From positions 8,461,501-8,525,500 of the forward strand of contig NC_079880.1 in the NCBI RefSeq assembly GCF_029227915.1: 64,000 nt of DNA. Direction: 5' to 3'. Positions 38,301 through 38,769 of the stretch are shown here, one piece after another. The notes under the pieces were generated by a model, which saw nothing but the letters and a program-made list of their open reading frames with translations, was not told where the DNA came from and did no database searches. The position numbers and the translations under genes were made by a program. Position 1 is the stretch's first letter. Each line of letters starts with the position of its first letter. This DNA is from Hydractinia symbiolongicarpus. Taxonomy: Eukaryota > Cnidaria > Hydrozoa > Anthoathecata > Hydractiniidae.

Positions 38301-38769
38301 TTTAAGATCATCGGTTTTAATAGTGTATGCAAATTACTTTTGATATTTACGCGTCCATAATCTGCTCCTTATACTTTTGGGTGCTCACCCTGTGACCGAT
38401 GTTTATATTCAGTAAATGGAAATAGCGGGTACTAGTTTTTAACATTGATGTATTTTTACCAGGATGCTAAAATTATATCAGCCAAAGAGAACAACTCACA
38501 TTCAAATAATTCATCGAAGCCGTCTTGTTTTAGTAGAACAAAGGTAAGTCGACTGGGGGCGTTATTTAAAAACAGGACGGTAATTACATCTATTGTTATT
38601 TGTGCAGTGCAATGTTTGTTGTTATGTCGTAACTATAGGAGTTGTCAGGAGGCTGCATACACTGGAGAACAAGGTTGAAATGCCGTCTTTAGCCTATCAT
38701 TCACGCCGCAGTATAAGCGTTTTAACGTTAAAAATAAAGGCAGATTTACTGGAGAAAAAGGAATATTAG
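5319..38769 (+). CDS. ANTXR-like: Anthrax toxin receptor-like protein (VWA, Ig-like, TM, cytoplasmic tail), spliced
   Basis: ANTXR/TEM8-CMG2 family proteins are type I membrane receptors that bind extracellular matrix through a VWA domain. Exons: 5319-5425, 9042-9119, 9321-9392, 9548-9629, 12505-12532, 12777-12847, 13080-13148, 13223-13306, 13557-13617, 13695-13793, 14105-14174, 31192-31273, 32128-32229, 32470-32517, 38098-38232, 38463-38543, 38608-38769. All phases agree (476 aa). Exon 1 gives a signal peptide and YFILD. Exons 2-8 are the VWA domain, with MIDAS DRSKS (D-x-S-x-S) and LTDG in exon 6. Exons 9-12 are the cysteine-bearing Ig-like domain ([13 protein letters not shown], then LTGRGF). 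Exon 13 is the membrane span (LLLLWWFW). Exon 15 is the conserved tail ([13 protein letters not shown], then VRVKWGDKG). Exon 17 is least certain. Intron 11 holds the Polinton and intron 14 a bZIP gene. In the MIDAS the usual SGS is SKS. Confidence 0.93.
5993..6023. repeat. Perfect 12-bp hairpin in ANTXR-like intron 1
   Basis: Arms TACCTTTTGGAA (5993-6004) and TTCCAAAAGGTA (6012-6023) surround a 7-nt loop. It stands alone in intron 1 and no function can be assigned. Confidence 0.6.
9958..10098. repeat. MITE-like element with 22-bp inverted ends
   Basis: It lies in ANTXR-like intron 4. Left end 9958-9979 and right end 10077-10098 are inverted copies with one mismatch (AATACAATAATAACCGATTA at the left). 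The interior contains GGGCTGTACCGTAAAATATAG, which resembles the loop of the hairpin at 11818-11860. It is non-coding. Confidence 0.7.
10386..11040. repeat. Tandem repeat, about five ~130-bp units
   Basis: Five imperfect copies in ANTXR-like intron 4. Each carries blocks like GACATTTAAGTGACAAAAAT, TCAGCATACTTT and GAAAATAAAGTAG. Unit starts are near 10411, 10538, 10666, 10797 and 10927. The copies have diverged by substitutions and small indels. No coding capacity. Confidence 0.8.
11818..11860. repeat. 13-bp hairpin repeat
   Basis: CTTGACGACGGGC (11818-11830) pairs exactly with GCCCGTCGTCAAG (11848-11860) across a 17-nt loop containing TACCGCAAAATATT. It is probably a very short MITE related to the element at 9958-10098. 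Confidence 0.65.
12949..13015. repeat. CCTCGTCCCAGG-type hairpin repeat copy
   Basis: CACCCTCGTCCCCAG at the left is answered by CTGGGCACGAGGGTG at the right. It is one of many copies in the window of a short palindromic repeat with the core AACCTCGTCCCAGG. It lies in ANTXR-like intron 6. Confidence 0.7.
14337..14636 (+). repeat. Polinton left terminal inverted repeat
   Basis: It matches the reverse complement of 29985-30283. It is identical from the tip through GGGTCCC near 14555; the inner ~80 bp have about four substitutions and one 1-bp gap. It contains C-rich runs around 14505-14570. Its inner end carries a copy, on the opposite strand, of the last codons of PolB. Confidence 0.97.
14637..14794. 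repeat. 158-bp imperfect palindrome directly inside the left TIR
   Basis: Three 10-bp blocks occur in order on the left arm and as reverse complements on the right: TGTCAATCAA (14637-14646 and 14785-14794), ATAACAATAG (14652-14661 and 14769-14778), TTACATACCA (14676-14685 and 14743-14752). The palindrome begins on the first base after TIR similarity stops. It lies downstream of the leftward 389-aa gene. A perfect CRE/ATF-type palindrome TGACGTCA follows at 14801-14808. It could be an origin, a 3'-end structure or a small nested insertion. Confidence 0.7.
14813..15982 (-). CDS. Polinton conserved protein, 389 aa, C-terminal membrane anchor
   Basis: I do not know its function. It looks like a protein that recurs in cnidarian Polintons beside the capsid genes. 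The body (residues 1-320) is soluble, with recognisable stretches such as [30 protein letters not shown] and [10 protein letters not shown] His/Lys/Thr-rich linker follows (about 325-370) with repeated DKHIT units. The end is a hydrophobic span [17 protein letters not shown]. It is transcribed away from the minor capsid gene across a 38-bp divergent promoter region. The C-terminal anchor and neighbours suggest a virion or membrane-associated structural role, by inference only. Confidence 0.9.
   Translation of the reverse strand: MDDIFRYNPNAAYKPNGGRDLQILGARDLYKQAIIVSESGSFPASFPNIFTNYELSHNAQRMRIWNDQPFRLWQTQLNFATWCASSACGVSSEHLKDGRSMVRSIYRFHVYYHIRRIIKRLQTPLPFEDSFNQYDNPYSNEEFLKICGEYDVDSNPMKYRGQYFFTSYQKIRKDYPTPGLSYFTNDSMTRWIVEKSDGFTKTGLVKISSSVRAYAYLVLSSQASARSSILGNDSSALTAQRVFMNNLEDIVNRRVDIQEDIKRYQDTLNYASSKVDYSVGQGIYMLPSDMNLRIKTGVVGYSNKILISGEDLTIGINRKVNVTESHKITKKKPVTPDHPDKHITVHHVDTTDKHITAPYHKDTPPTHEDEKIALVIVMTTGYFIWYLFR
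15983..16020. promoter_or_regulatory. Divergent promoter region with CTAATATAATA motif
   Basis: Only 38 bp separate the start codons of the 389-aa gene (-) and the minor capsid gene (+). CTAATATAATA at 16010-16020 directly precedes ATG 16021. The identical 11-mer recurs in the other divergent gap (21875-21885), 3 bp before ATG 21889. It is a candidate Polinton promoter or initiator. Confidence 0.55.
16021..16584 (+). CDS. mCP: Polinton minor capsid protein (penton, single jelly roll)
   Basis: 187 aa, upstream of the major capsid gene in the standard order minor capsid, major capsid, ATPase. In Polintons, virophages and adenoviruses the minor capsid protein is a single jelly roll that forms the vertex pentamers. 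The sequence is rich in short beta-type stretches; the C-terminal part ([17 protein letters not shown], then TTVTIHIRD) is typical of the family in this position. There is no membrane span or signal peptide. The start follows a CTAATATAATA motif directly. The role rests on position, size and resemblance. Confidence 0.8.
   Translation: MYITIKDVNSEKKIYLYQPIDNSHGTKEVAIVETFSDNVTYVATAPIDIPLADGVTTVRLQQGQHYTGRELNSIVRGDVKSTQLARNSKLSKIFNMEGVTELHFNLNELDNSLNLKDGEYSNNLMTYHISEYGGDFTYIEPKNPQYKKLKKGLLQSLTMRVTGQDGKVLWGGMKTTVTIHIRDTAYR
16640..17959 (+). CDS. MCP: Polinton major capsid protein (double jelly roll)
   Basis: 439 aa; the expected trimeric capsomer protein of an icosahedral virion. The N-terminal half has [15 protein letters not shown] and, further on, [18 protein letters not shown]; the middle has [19 protein letters not shown]; all recall Polinton MCPs of cnidarians. 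The C-terminus carries beta-rich stretches expected of the second jelly roll. It starts 55 bp after the minor capsid gene, and its stop is 1 base before the likely ATPase start, so the three genes form a packaging and capsid block. There is no membrane span. It is somewhat shorter than many animal Polinton MCPs. Confidence 0.88.
   Translation: MEYGKKLNPERSLRIAHGVKGTHQKVIVTHNPSEIDQNQLLLIRFPNLGNDDVIVPGTSKISFDIDLESKVDTKRTLVSNIGRAIVKKLAIKFEGTEILSIDDFDLFGCYRDLWLTKSEKRNAIRQGIIFDEGCTENCMKLRVGAADKDASEVADKAIYDAYKNKFTIPLDFEMLDSTIPYYQAGLGNRLCYEITFNNYDRVVLSTPTKPSGAASAPAPDAKYKISNISLEYEIVTQPTLARFISNEYQNMAVLYDRFLRHRQIRVDKSDTTWNWSFNTPCKSLKGILVLFEEEKSYKRDTGRFYNPKIKKVSAIVEGKPNQLFAQGMQPFEHYGEICKYFAEGKQRDGNAGEIQKHLQLHDVKVADYLTTKYALWLDFRTIDENSLHGTGRRIENASEGITLQVEKTAETAGSLNAYIYLIMDAQLNIQNGEIMDVLY
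17961..18557 (+). CDS. ATP: Genome-packaging ATPase (FtsK/HerA, A32-like)
   Basis: 198 aa from ATG 17961, which I prefer because it follows the MCP stop by one base; an in-frame ATG at 17934 would overlap the MCP. Walker A is GPTGCGKS (about residues 14-21) and Walker B is LFLIDD (about 90-95). A polar motif, [10 protein letters not shown], follows as in A32-type packaging ATPases. It would pump DNA into preformed capsids. Size and position after the MCP match other Polintons. A 10-bp hairpin lies 11 bp after the stop. Confidence 0.93.
   Translation: MDYMKDPHTALFVGPTGCGKSQRVVKLLESVYYNHFDFIVIICPTLRWNKTYMGSNWFWRDRYVILIEPMGMLYEWIQKMTDFCAGYKTLFLIDDIIADEKLDKKRQPLLELAISGRHRNHSMWLLTQSYTAIPKNLRRQAKMLYVWYPKDRDDLATIHKENDVIESSEIQKVKERLKDGKYTHLVMRMESPRTHVIC
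18569..18593 (+). terminator. TTTGTTAC hairpin after the ATPase gene
   Basis: TTTGTTACAA (18569-18578) pairs with TTGTAACAAA (18584-18593) over the 5-nt loop GACTC. It follows a run of T. It belongs to a set of four matched hairpins at Polinton gene ends and is a candidate transcript-end signal. Confidence 0.6.
18629..19243 (+). CDS. Polinton conserved membrane protein, 204 aa
   Basis: The N-terminus is one strong membrane span (about residues 6-28), followed by a soluble part. The stretch [20 protein letters not shown], then MGACTALGI and [14 protein letters not shown], looks conserved in cnidarian Polintons, but its function is unknown to me. The last 41 bases overlap the start of the next gene in another frame. 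It sits in a run of small membrane-associated genes downstream of the packaging block, suggesting a virion membrane or assembly role by inference. Confidence 0.85.
   Translation: MIEYINFILLVTAVALLLVLVSFCLFCIKKYLSLLKMAENAIGNIIFIDEQDARDDGKRQKLLECVLTGNSKLYLGKMYTEAEIQKLKNDEVDKLFTIYEAKLSGQMVKSLGQSIIHMYSMGACTALGIKNQKALSDDLENDPFLNSALQRFTCDLYYKFGSLLSPISVGLITGRHYIAGKNLNNIDTDTKDVGYSSSGDNEEP
19203..19637 (+). CDS. Polinton small membrane protein with PQTQ repeats, 144 aa
   Basis: The N-terminus is basic ([20 protein letters not shown], about residues 11-30), a pattern I associate with Polinton and virophage virion proteins. A repeat region with SAPQTH/PAPQTQ units follows (about 45-70), encoded by a short DNA tandem repeat, then one membrane span (about 95-113) and a basic tail. 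It starts 41 bp inside the preceding gene. Function unknown. Confidence 0.82.
   Translation: MSDTPVQVTTKNPKKVEAGKRLAEYNRKKREDYKRLLMAQTEVQSAPQTQTQPAPQTHSAPQTHSAPQTQLEDPKDIVIEDSVTDGPKHGGVNYTIMGGGVIVMLLIGALVVYKNKDKNIKVKGTPPSNSGNKKTMRKSKLEME
19682..19909 (+). CDS. Polinton small membrane protein, 75 aa
   Basis: A short protein with a hydrophobic segment near residues 10-27 and a charged, probably helical end. It starts 44 bp after the previous stop. Its stop overlaps the next ATG by one base (TAATG at 19907-19911), which suggests translational coupling or termination-reinitiation. Function unknown. Confidence 0.7.
   Translation: MYKKSIVNDIYKASVVCVFAVGYSMLGKKVLKMTPPSIQKFDLEDTGKLVAIVAASEMTREYLVKQKIIPETINI
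19909..20052 (+). CDS. Polinton micro-protein, 47 aa
   Basis: A small ORF that begins [17 protein letters not shown] and ends in an acidic tail rich in Asp, Glu, Ile and Val. The amphipathic, Trp-rich N-terminus followed by basic residues suggests membrane contact. Its ATG overlaps the stop of the upstream gene by one base, and the next gene starts 30 bp downstream, so it fits the compact gene row exactly. Codon use and spacing support a real gene. Function unknown. Confidence 0.65.
   Translation: MLRILEWLVWVLYRRKKVESILPKVEYTDIEVIDDSDVIDSEAIVLK
20083..20508 (+). CDS. Polinton conserved protein, 141 aa, two hydrophobic ends
   Basis: The N-terminal hydrophobic stretch (about residues 4-27, [18 protein letters not shown]) is followed by a charged helix with coiled-coil character (about 33-80), a Pro-rich linker and a C-terminal membrane span (about 120-138). 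It resembles a protein commonly found in cnidarian Polintons. Function unknown. It is the last gene of the left rightward block and converges on the leftward 426-aa gene, with a hairpin between them. Confidence 0.82.
   Translation: MASIAMMLGGAFANALAFTGSSYLFSSLSKDRIDKERKRHDLAIEQLQKAQVIWQRKRQERVDFINKQLRLEKKAEGKFTELDDAMREYKKVFGGSPLTDIPRRPVLSDFYTPSNGQHERELAFIALSMIGVGGAVWYFEK
20526..20550. terminator. TATGTTACAT hairpin between convergent genes
   Basis: TATGTTACAT (20526-20535) pairs perfectly with ATGTAACATA (20541-20550) over loop GTGTC. It lies in the 54-bp gap between the convergent 141-aa and 426-aa genes, so it could end both transcripts. Confidence 0.6.
20563..21843 (-). CDS. Polinton coiled-coil membrane protein, 426 aa
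   Basis: The N-terminal half is acidic and soluble, beginning [20 protein letters not shown], a start I associate with cnidarian Polintons. Residues about 205-300 form a long coiled coil. A hydrophobic span lies at about 312-333, next to a glycine run, with more hydrophobic segments at about 372-393 and 406-423, ending in a short basic tail. The shape (rod plus C-terminal membrane anchors) would suit a surface spike or membrane-remodelling protein, but no known domain is recognised. It is divergent from the 161-aa gene across a 45-bp gap with the shared CTAATATAATA motif. Confidence 0.85.
   Translation of the reverse strand: MADIDIDPFGDHGQPDEGTDDSTPLVPRERTRVQIHTPDEETSFGGETSLRSRVTSELVKSLYEKLLTMYPNENSSVIHTDLFESRGRELYYKGDNRPLTNGGSLRSTGTIADLLGKKRLRGLGFDIPKGSITPRQAARLNKIEERLPSPDKIENATDIELETMSGDVVNSAEDLISLVKQQSVDHEATQTGDLFEYPMRELLGLDRSLRNIRGSLQDEVAKKVQLEQHIDREKNKLEEMENTPNMTEEQQNEAKERLKGLQNELKGRQEIIDILKGKLNSQIKSIRETITKVLDKETTLGEKIRTLFREQGITIVSVLTAFGMVIGLLVETLTPGGGGSSTGNTKNHEKTEGGAREWIKNKLNALGSLLDRLAGAAAASLPGIIGSIVSWILNRAKEAVGWLSQNLWALIVGIGGLIYTYMVTKR
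21844..21888. promoter_or_regulatory. Divergent promoter region with CTAATATAATA motif
   Basis: A 45-bp gap between the 426-aa gene (-) and the 161-aa gene (+). CTAATATAATA at 21875-21885 is identical to the motif at 16010-16020. AT-rich blocks serve the other side. Confidence 0.55.
21889..22374 (+). CDS. Polinton membrane protein A of a tandem pair, 161 aa
   Basis: Two hydrophobic segments (about residues 43-69 and 80-98) lie between a charged N-terminus with [15 protein letters not shown] and a helical C-terminus ([14 protein letters not shown], later [13 protein letters not shown]). The same layout and related motifs occur in the next gene, so the two are paralogues from a tandem duplication. 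No domain is recognised; a membrane or virion role is inferred. Confidence 0.8.
   Translation: MAESSSTREETFKTDISNSQLEELVKLRGKFQDRTHEHGGSLIIWSILEGLSGTAAITGSIATAVTIIRNLGGTHGNYMWNSGMCLLGSASYAVTAQYVRTYREKLIKLRAAYRVVQNAIDVFDKTLLWHTRICRADFENLCDTYHRTLKDLDKLDIGYLE
22402..22944 (+). CDS. Polinton membrane protein B of a tandem pair, 180 aa
   Basis: Paralogue of the preceding gene: [15 protein letters not shown] matches [29 protein letters not shown] matches [14 protein letters not shown], and [13 protein letters not shown] matches [13 protein letters not shown]. The central hydrophobic region (about residues 49-103) is Gly/Ala/Thr/Val-rich and long enough for two spans. It starts 27 bp after the previous stop. 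Its own stop overlaps an ATG (TAATG at 22942-22946) that opens only a 14-codon frame. Confidence 0.82.
   Translation: MAEIYPKLPTAPEYSSEQDKFNTNTVNSQLGELRKLRDKFNTKYEKYNKTLHRLVLLNASATALTVASGIGSVVTGATLIGIPASVGLGAVALSGTIFTGSVMALIKRYRSKLDKVMKLYDVATSAIAVFENSVSRALNNDDISHIEFQTLSGIYYEALNKMTKTDRKMESETRNQFEKV
22945..23178. other. Gap between the tandem pair and the integrase 3' end
   Basis: It contains a 14-codon frame from 22944 followed by a splice-donor-like CAAGGTTAGTG, and the 15-mer TGTGGTACGATAAAA at 23022-23036, which recurs at 24202-24216 beyond the integrase. The right half is unusually GC-rich. A leftward frame (22941-23195) is open but unsupported. Confidence 0.45.
23179..24156 (-). CDS. INT: Polinton RVE-family (DDE) integrase
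   Basis: 325 aa. It inserts the element DNA by strand transfer, like retroviral integrases. The catalytic triad is visible: D71 (HQFDLLYM), D134 (FQCDNGSEF) and E170 (FVEALNK), with exactly 35 residues between the last two (DD35E). The N-terminal ~60 residues are basic. The C-terminus (about 270-315) has an SH3/chromo-like stretch: [18 protein letters not shown], then [14 protein letters not shown]. It is leftward, opposite to PolB and capsid genes. It is intact with all three acidic residues present. TGTGGTACGATAAAA occurs upstream of its start and downstream of its end. Confidence 0.97.
   Translation of the reverse strand: MSKLQETYYQPQNLWKGQKAVQSLRGFGFRPKEIKKWLSKQAFWQVHLPAPKHVERPHYEVTTPNDLHQFDLLYMPGDILYGNKYKYILSGIDAASRYKVARPLRTKKAKEVAAMIEDIYKAGPLTYPKTFQCDNGSEFKADVSKLLEKHKVEIKRATTKYKHTHTAFVEALNKILAENLFKIQDAQELNDSEKVSSTWVKHLYKLIDRLNDTKTQMIGMKPKDAIIMKEVPLAKRENYPPEVELPKDGPYRYLLQPGEEHDDGRRRATDRIWSKNTYRLREVIAQPGKRVMYYVQDGPVRAFVKEELMLIPEDTELPPDYVQGW
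24202..24216. promoter_or_regulatory. TGTGGTACGATAAAA repeat upstream of integrase and HeH gene
   Basis: An exact 15-bp copy of 23022-23036, in the same orientation, lying in the divergent gap between the integrase start (24156) and the 89-aa gene (24248). It is a candidate regulatory site or integrase-related site. Confidence 0.4.
24248..24517 (+). CDS. Small helix-extension-helix (SAP/Rho_N-like) protein, 89 aa
   Basis: Residues about 13-44 ([16 protein letters not shown], then [13 protein letters not shown]) have the two-helix pattern of SAP/Rho_N-type nucleic-acid binding domains. The same module opens the RING protein and PolB further right. The C-terminal half is basic with Trp and Tyr ([20 protein letters not shown]). 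It is probably a DNA- or RNA-binding protein. A 10-bp TTTGTTAC hairpin follows the stop by 11 bp. Confidence 0.82.
   Translation: MSDMDTTPDYKLMKLRELREVAKSRGIKYIVGMRKAKLVEVIEKNDLDPSYTIDLDTKKEWYGYCSRWRSKNREAYLKAQKRYNDKRSK
24529..24552 (+). terminator. TTTGTTAC hairpin after the 89-aa HeH gene
   Basis: TTTGTTACTC (24529-24538) pairs with GAGTAACAAA (24543-24552) over loop AGAC. It is near-identical to the hairpin at 25536-25559. Confidence 0.65.
24553..24955. repeat. Tandem GC-rich repeats with GGGTACCC palindromes
   Basis: GGTGGTTGTCTTGCGAACGA occurs at 24669, 24765, 24861 and 24904. The first two units are 96 bp; the third is truncated to 43 bp. GGGTACCC occurs at 24564, 24610, 24740 and 24836. 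The block lies between the 89-aa gene and the RING promoter; a degenerate single copy lies at 25562-25695 before PolB. Open frames across it are by-products of the repeat. Confidence 0.85.
24951..25003 (+). promoter_or_regulatory. Promoter/leader of the HeH-RING gene
   Basis: TTTACGATTTATAAAAATG followed by CTTAAAGATTACAAAATCG and TATATCATAGCCAAGC up to ATG 25004. TATAAAAA at about 24957-24964 is TATA-like. The same leader stands before PolB, where its 37-bp core is doubled. Confidence 0.65.
25004..25519 (+). CDS. HeH-domain protein with C-terminal MDM2-like RING (probable E3 ubiquitin ligase)
   Basis: 171 aa. Residues about 25-52 ([20 protein letters not shown]) are an SAP/Rho_N-like module almost the same as the start of PolB. 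A Pro-rich then acidic linker follows (about 84-118). The RING uses C120, C123, H134, H139, C143, C146, C157 and C160: C-x2-C-x10-H-x4-H-x3-C-x2-C-x10-C-x2-C, the C2H2C4 spacing of MDM2/[12 protein letters not shown] matches MDM2 IVHGKTGH. The protein ends [11 protein letters not shown], so its last Tyr aligns with the C-terminal Tyr that MDM2 needs for activity. Inferred role: a DNA-tethered ubiquitin ligase acting on host proteins. It may derive from a captured host gene. Confidence 0.88.
   Translation: MSSGIVLDLIHSREYIDDFDLFTVPDLRARARYLGLRGYSRLRRAELIELLLSTVPARYPDMTLPLVIGMLDLEVTEFSGPVMRPNVSVPRPLPAPGPIPAQLEVDDDEDADDIDEDDRCIICLSKRKTATIVHGRAGHFCCCLSCASILENRRDKCPICRAPIDFVIRQY
25536..25559 (+). 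terminator. TTTGTTAC hairpin after the RING gene
   Basis: TTTGTTACTC (25536-25545) pairs with GGGTAACAAA (25550-25559), with one G-T wobble, over loop GGAC. It lies 16 bp after the stop codon. Confidence 0.65.
25562..25778 (+). promoter_or_regulatory. PolB upstream block with duplicated 37-bp leader
   Basis: A second, diverged copy of the RING upstream block: GGTGGGTACCCATGGTG, a GTGTTTTAC segment, GGTGGTTGCC, then TTTACGATTT. The core leader of 37 bp beginning CTTAAAGATTACAAAATCG occurs twice in tandem, at 25707-25743 and 25744-25780, the second reaching into ATG 25779. This suggests shared control of RING and PolB. Confidence 0.65.
25779..30029 (+). CDS. PolB: Protein-primed DNA polymerase B with N-terminal fusions
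   Basis: 1416 aa; replicates the element. In order: HeH module (7-34); Pro-Arg repeats in 9-residue units (about 42-113); conserved segment (121-161); acidic run (164-182); a region with C348 ([12 protein letters not shown]) and H442 (KHYIAVKNL) that might be a cysteine-protease-like fold; C2HC finger C467/C470/H483/C487; ExoI D522-x-E524; an endonuclease VII-like zinc module (C616, C619, DHCH 633-636, H646, C649); ExoII HNLSGYD (664-670); ExoIII Y827-x3-D831; a second copy of segment 121-161 at 938-978; Pol A DANNLYG (1012-1018); Pol B NNSVFG (1160-1165); Pol C YMDTDS (1255-1260); KNY (1325-1327). All catalytic motifs are present. The last 45 bases lie in the right TIR. Confidence 0.97.
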   Translation: MTSRNTVVELRALARERGLRGYSRLRKADLIELLTPTTVSAPIPVPRPTRPVPVPRPIRPVPVPRPTRPIPAPRPTRPVPVPRPTRPVPVPRPTRPVPAPRPVPAPIPAPRPGTSQQDMDLKSKLIEWRDWLINHVPKAIKEKASKAFKTMNDKIMGLYKKGSGEEEVEEEVEEEKEEEEEENPYTPIEEAFVGSYKRFKINSDGGKNVRVFLEKVEHVVNRLMSDVLGQKKSLKTQATLWVKWVREDTSSTDAPCVHVDKAFNSYMEILHAHDDISDVFDRMCNKIIEQIENPALPASGFTIDKILHMHVDFHNLKLTRGSSYLPLPKNFSGKRSVINPHNEDDDKCFRWAIIAALNHDKIDNHPERISILKKHDKYNWDGLTFPMALNKIDLFERRNPDVAVHVLTKDEGEGIYMCRKSKHLDRKETVVLFLLCEGDKKHYIAVKNLSGVLSKVNSKDGHREHYCLNCLSGFLSEQKRDEHFEYCKNNDAAKIQLPKDGSTLTFTDGKFQLKAPFIMYADFEAFTKELPEDERKCGSSTEKVGKHVPTGFCCYSKYAHGEVPDPLNLYRGEDCVPRFVDHVVSEAERLYNMFPQKAMDPLTDEERDGFNRARVCHICMEEFDDKDDIKVRDHCHFTGKFRGAAHQKCNLRYKVPNYIPVVFHNLSGYDAHLFIKELARKYGEDGMGVIAENKEKYISFSTDVKVGEYIDKNGETKDKKIQLRFIDSFRFMSSGLSSLADNLSDDQCKNLRKFFNGDEFKIMRRKGVYPYEYVNSFDRFNETKLPLKDDFYSKLNMNGISDADYAHAQKVWKDMKVENMGVYHDIYLKTDVLLLSDVFETFRETCLRNYDLDPAHFYTAPGLAWRACLKKTKVSLDLLSDMEMVMFIESGIRGGLCQAVHRYAKANNKYMGDEYNTSDGNCMDLFEQQEMAKTVPFVKRKLIELRYWLMKHVPRVIKVKTSKAYRAVKDKIMGLYEKVCWGPSVPKEEKQYTTKANTSESKEMNSYLQYLDANNLYGWAMIQKMPTGGFEWVDDVVSDFTPELISQLAVENGEKGYILEVDVSYPRELHDSHNDLPFMPERKIINGVEKLTPCLSDKKKYITHIRALDQALKHGLVLEKVHRVLRFDQSAWLKSYIDFNTDLRTKSTNDFEKDFFKLMNNSVFGKTMENQRRQKDIRLATKKEQYEKLVMKPNFKGSTWFSETLMGIEMSKIKIKMNKPIYLGLAILDLSKIVMYEFHYDYMRPKYGVDVKLCYMDTDSFVYHIKTDDFYKDIADDVALRFDTSGYDKKDGRPLPLGLNKKIIGLMKDELGGKVMTEFIALRAKNYAYKQLCGREDKRCKGVKKCVVRKTIGFDDYRRCLLEGENVYREQMTFRSIKHDVHTIKTNKLALNADDDKRIILDDGITTLARGHYRHT
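25899..26120 (+). repeat. 27-bp tandem repeat encoding PolB Pro-Arg units
   Basis: Repeated GAGACCCACTAGACCCGTAC-type units encode PRPTRPVPV nonapeptides. The copies are very similar at DNA level, so copy number may vary between element copies. Confidence 0.8.
29985..30283 (-). repeat. Polinton right terminal inverted repeat
   Basis: Inverted copy of 14337-14636. Its inner 45 bp are the end of the PolB coding sequence including the stop codon at 30027-30029. The outer ~217 bp are identical to the left TIR. Confidence 0.97.
31873..32127 (+). repeat. Minisatellite, eight 32-bp units with acceptor-like ends
   Basis: Units such as TCAAATCCAACTTCAG followed by CTATAGTCTCATTTAG repeat head-to-tail (one is 31 bp). 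Nearly all end in CTCATTTAG or CTCGTTTAG, which reads like a 3' splice site. The array stops exactly where ANTXR-like exon 13 begins (32128); the exon's first bases continue the repeat. Confidence 0.9.
32257..32364. repeat. CCTCGTCCCAGG-type palindromic repeat copy
   Basis: CCAACCTCGTCCCCAG is answered by CCCTGGGAATGAGGTTGG, with a GTGGCCCCTGA and GGAGGGGCCAAC inner arm. A close relative is at 39757-39852. It lies in ANTXR-like intron 13. Confidence 0.75.
33673..34524 (+). CDS. PAR/NFIL3-type bZIP transcription factor, intronless, nested in ANTXR-like intron 14
   Basis: 283 aa. The C-terminus is a full bZIP: an extended PAR-like stretch ([14 protein letters not shown], about 207-220), basic region [20 protein letters not shown] (222-241, N-x2-A-A-x2-S-R) and a leucine zipper to the end. 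The N-terminal 200 residues are acidic and Ser/Asn-rich, suitable for activation, with a basic nuclear-localisation-like KKRKPR (187-192). PAR-bZIP factors bind TTAYGTAA-type sites and control circadian, metabolic or stress genes. The gene has no intron and lies on the same strand within the host ANTXR-like intron. A long A/T-rich 3' region follows, with AATAAA near 36371. It could be an ancient retrocopy or a single-exon gene. Confidence 0.92.
   Translation: MELNYMDMEEFMDTYEYNQSKESLSSLSFLQSVGSLGEMISQTDPDANGTNKSTPQDLTADLFCNMSDSEIMSHFIPVRGIDYGLNFEGVDLLKKDKKVEQIEESYDELLPHLMIQQSNPIYKIGGDFNSVFPTNKESLLNTDSPPERTANVDATKKVTVSNNYMGSQKDGKSNTGYQDKVVPRPVKKRKPRTYKYNPKPLQHKESRAFVPEDLKDIDYWERRKRNNEAAKKSREERRKKELEILNNYDAMKEEYSQIKIENVRLRARNAVLEQQIDELKSKN
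34599..34834. repeat. GAGGGTGCC-ended MITE-like element
   Basis: The left end GAGGGTGCCGAC (34599-34610) faces the right end AATCGGCATCCTC (34822-34834). Related to the element at 48821-48949. It lies just after the bZIP coding region and probably in its 3'UTR. Confidence 0.5.
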
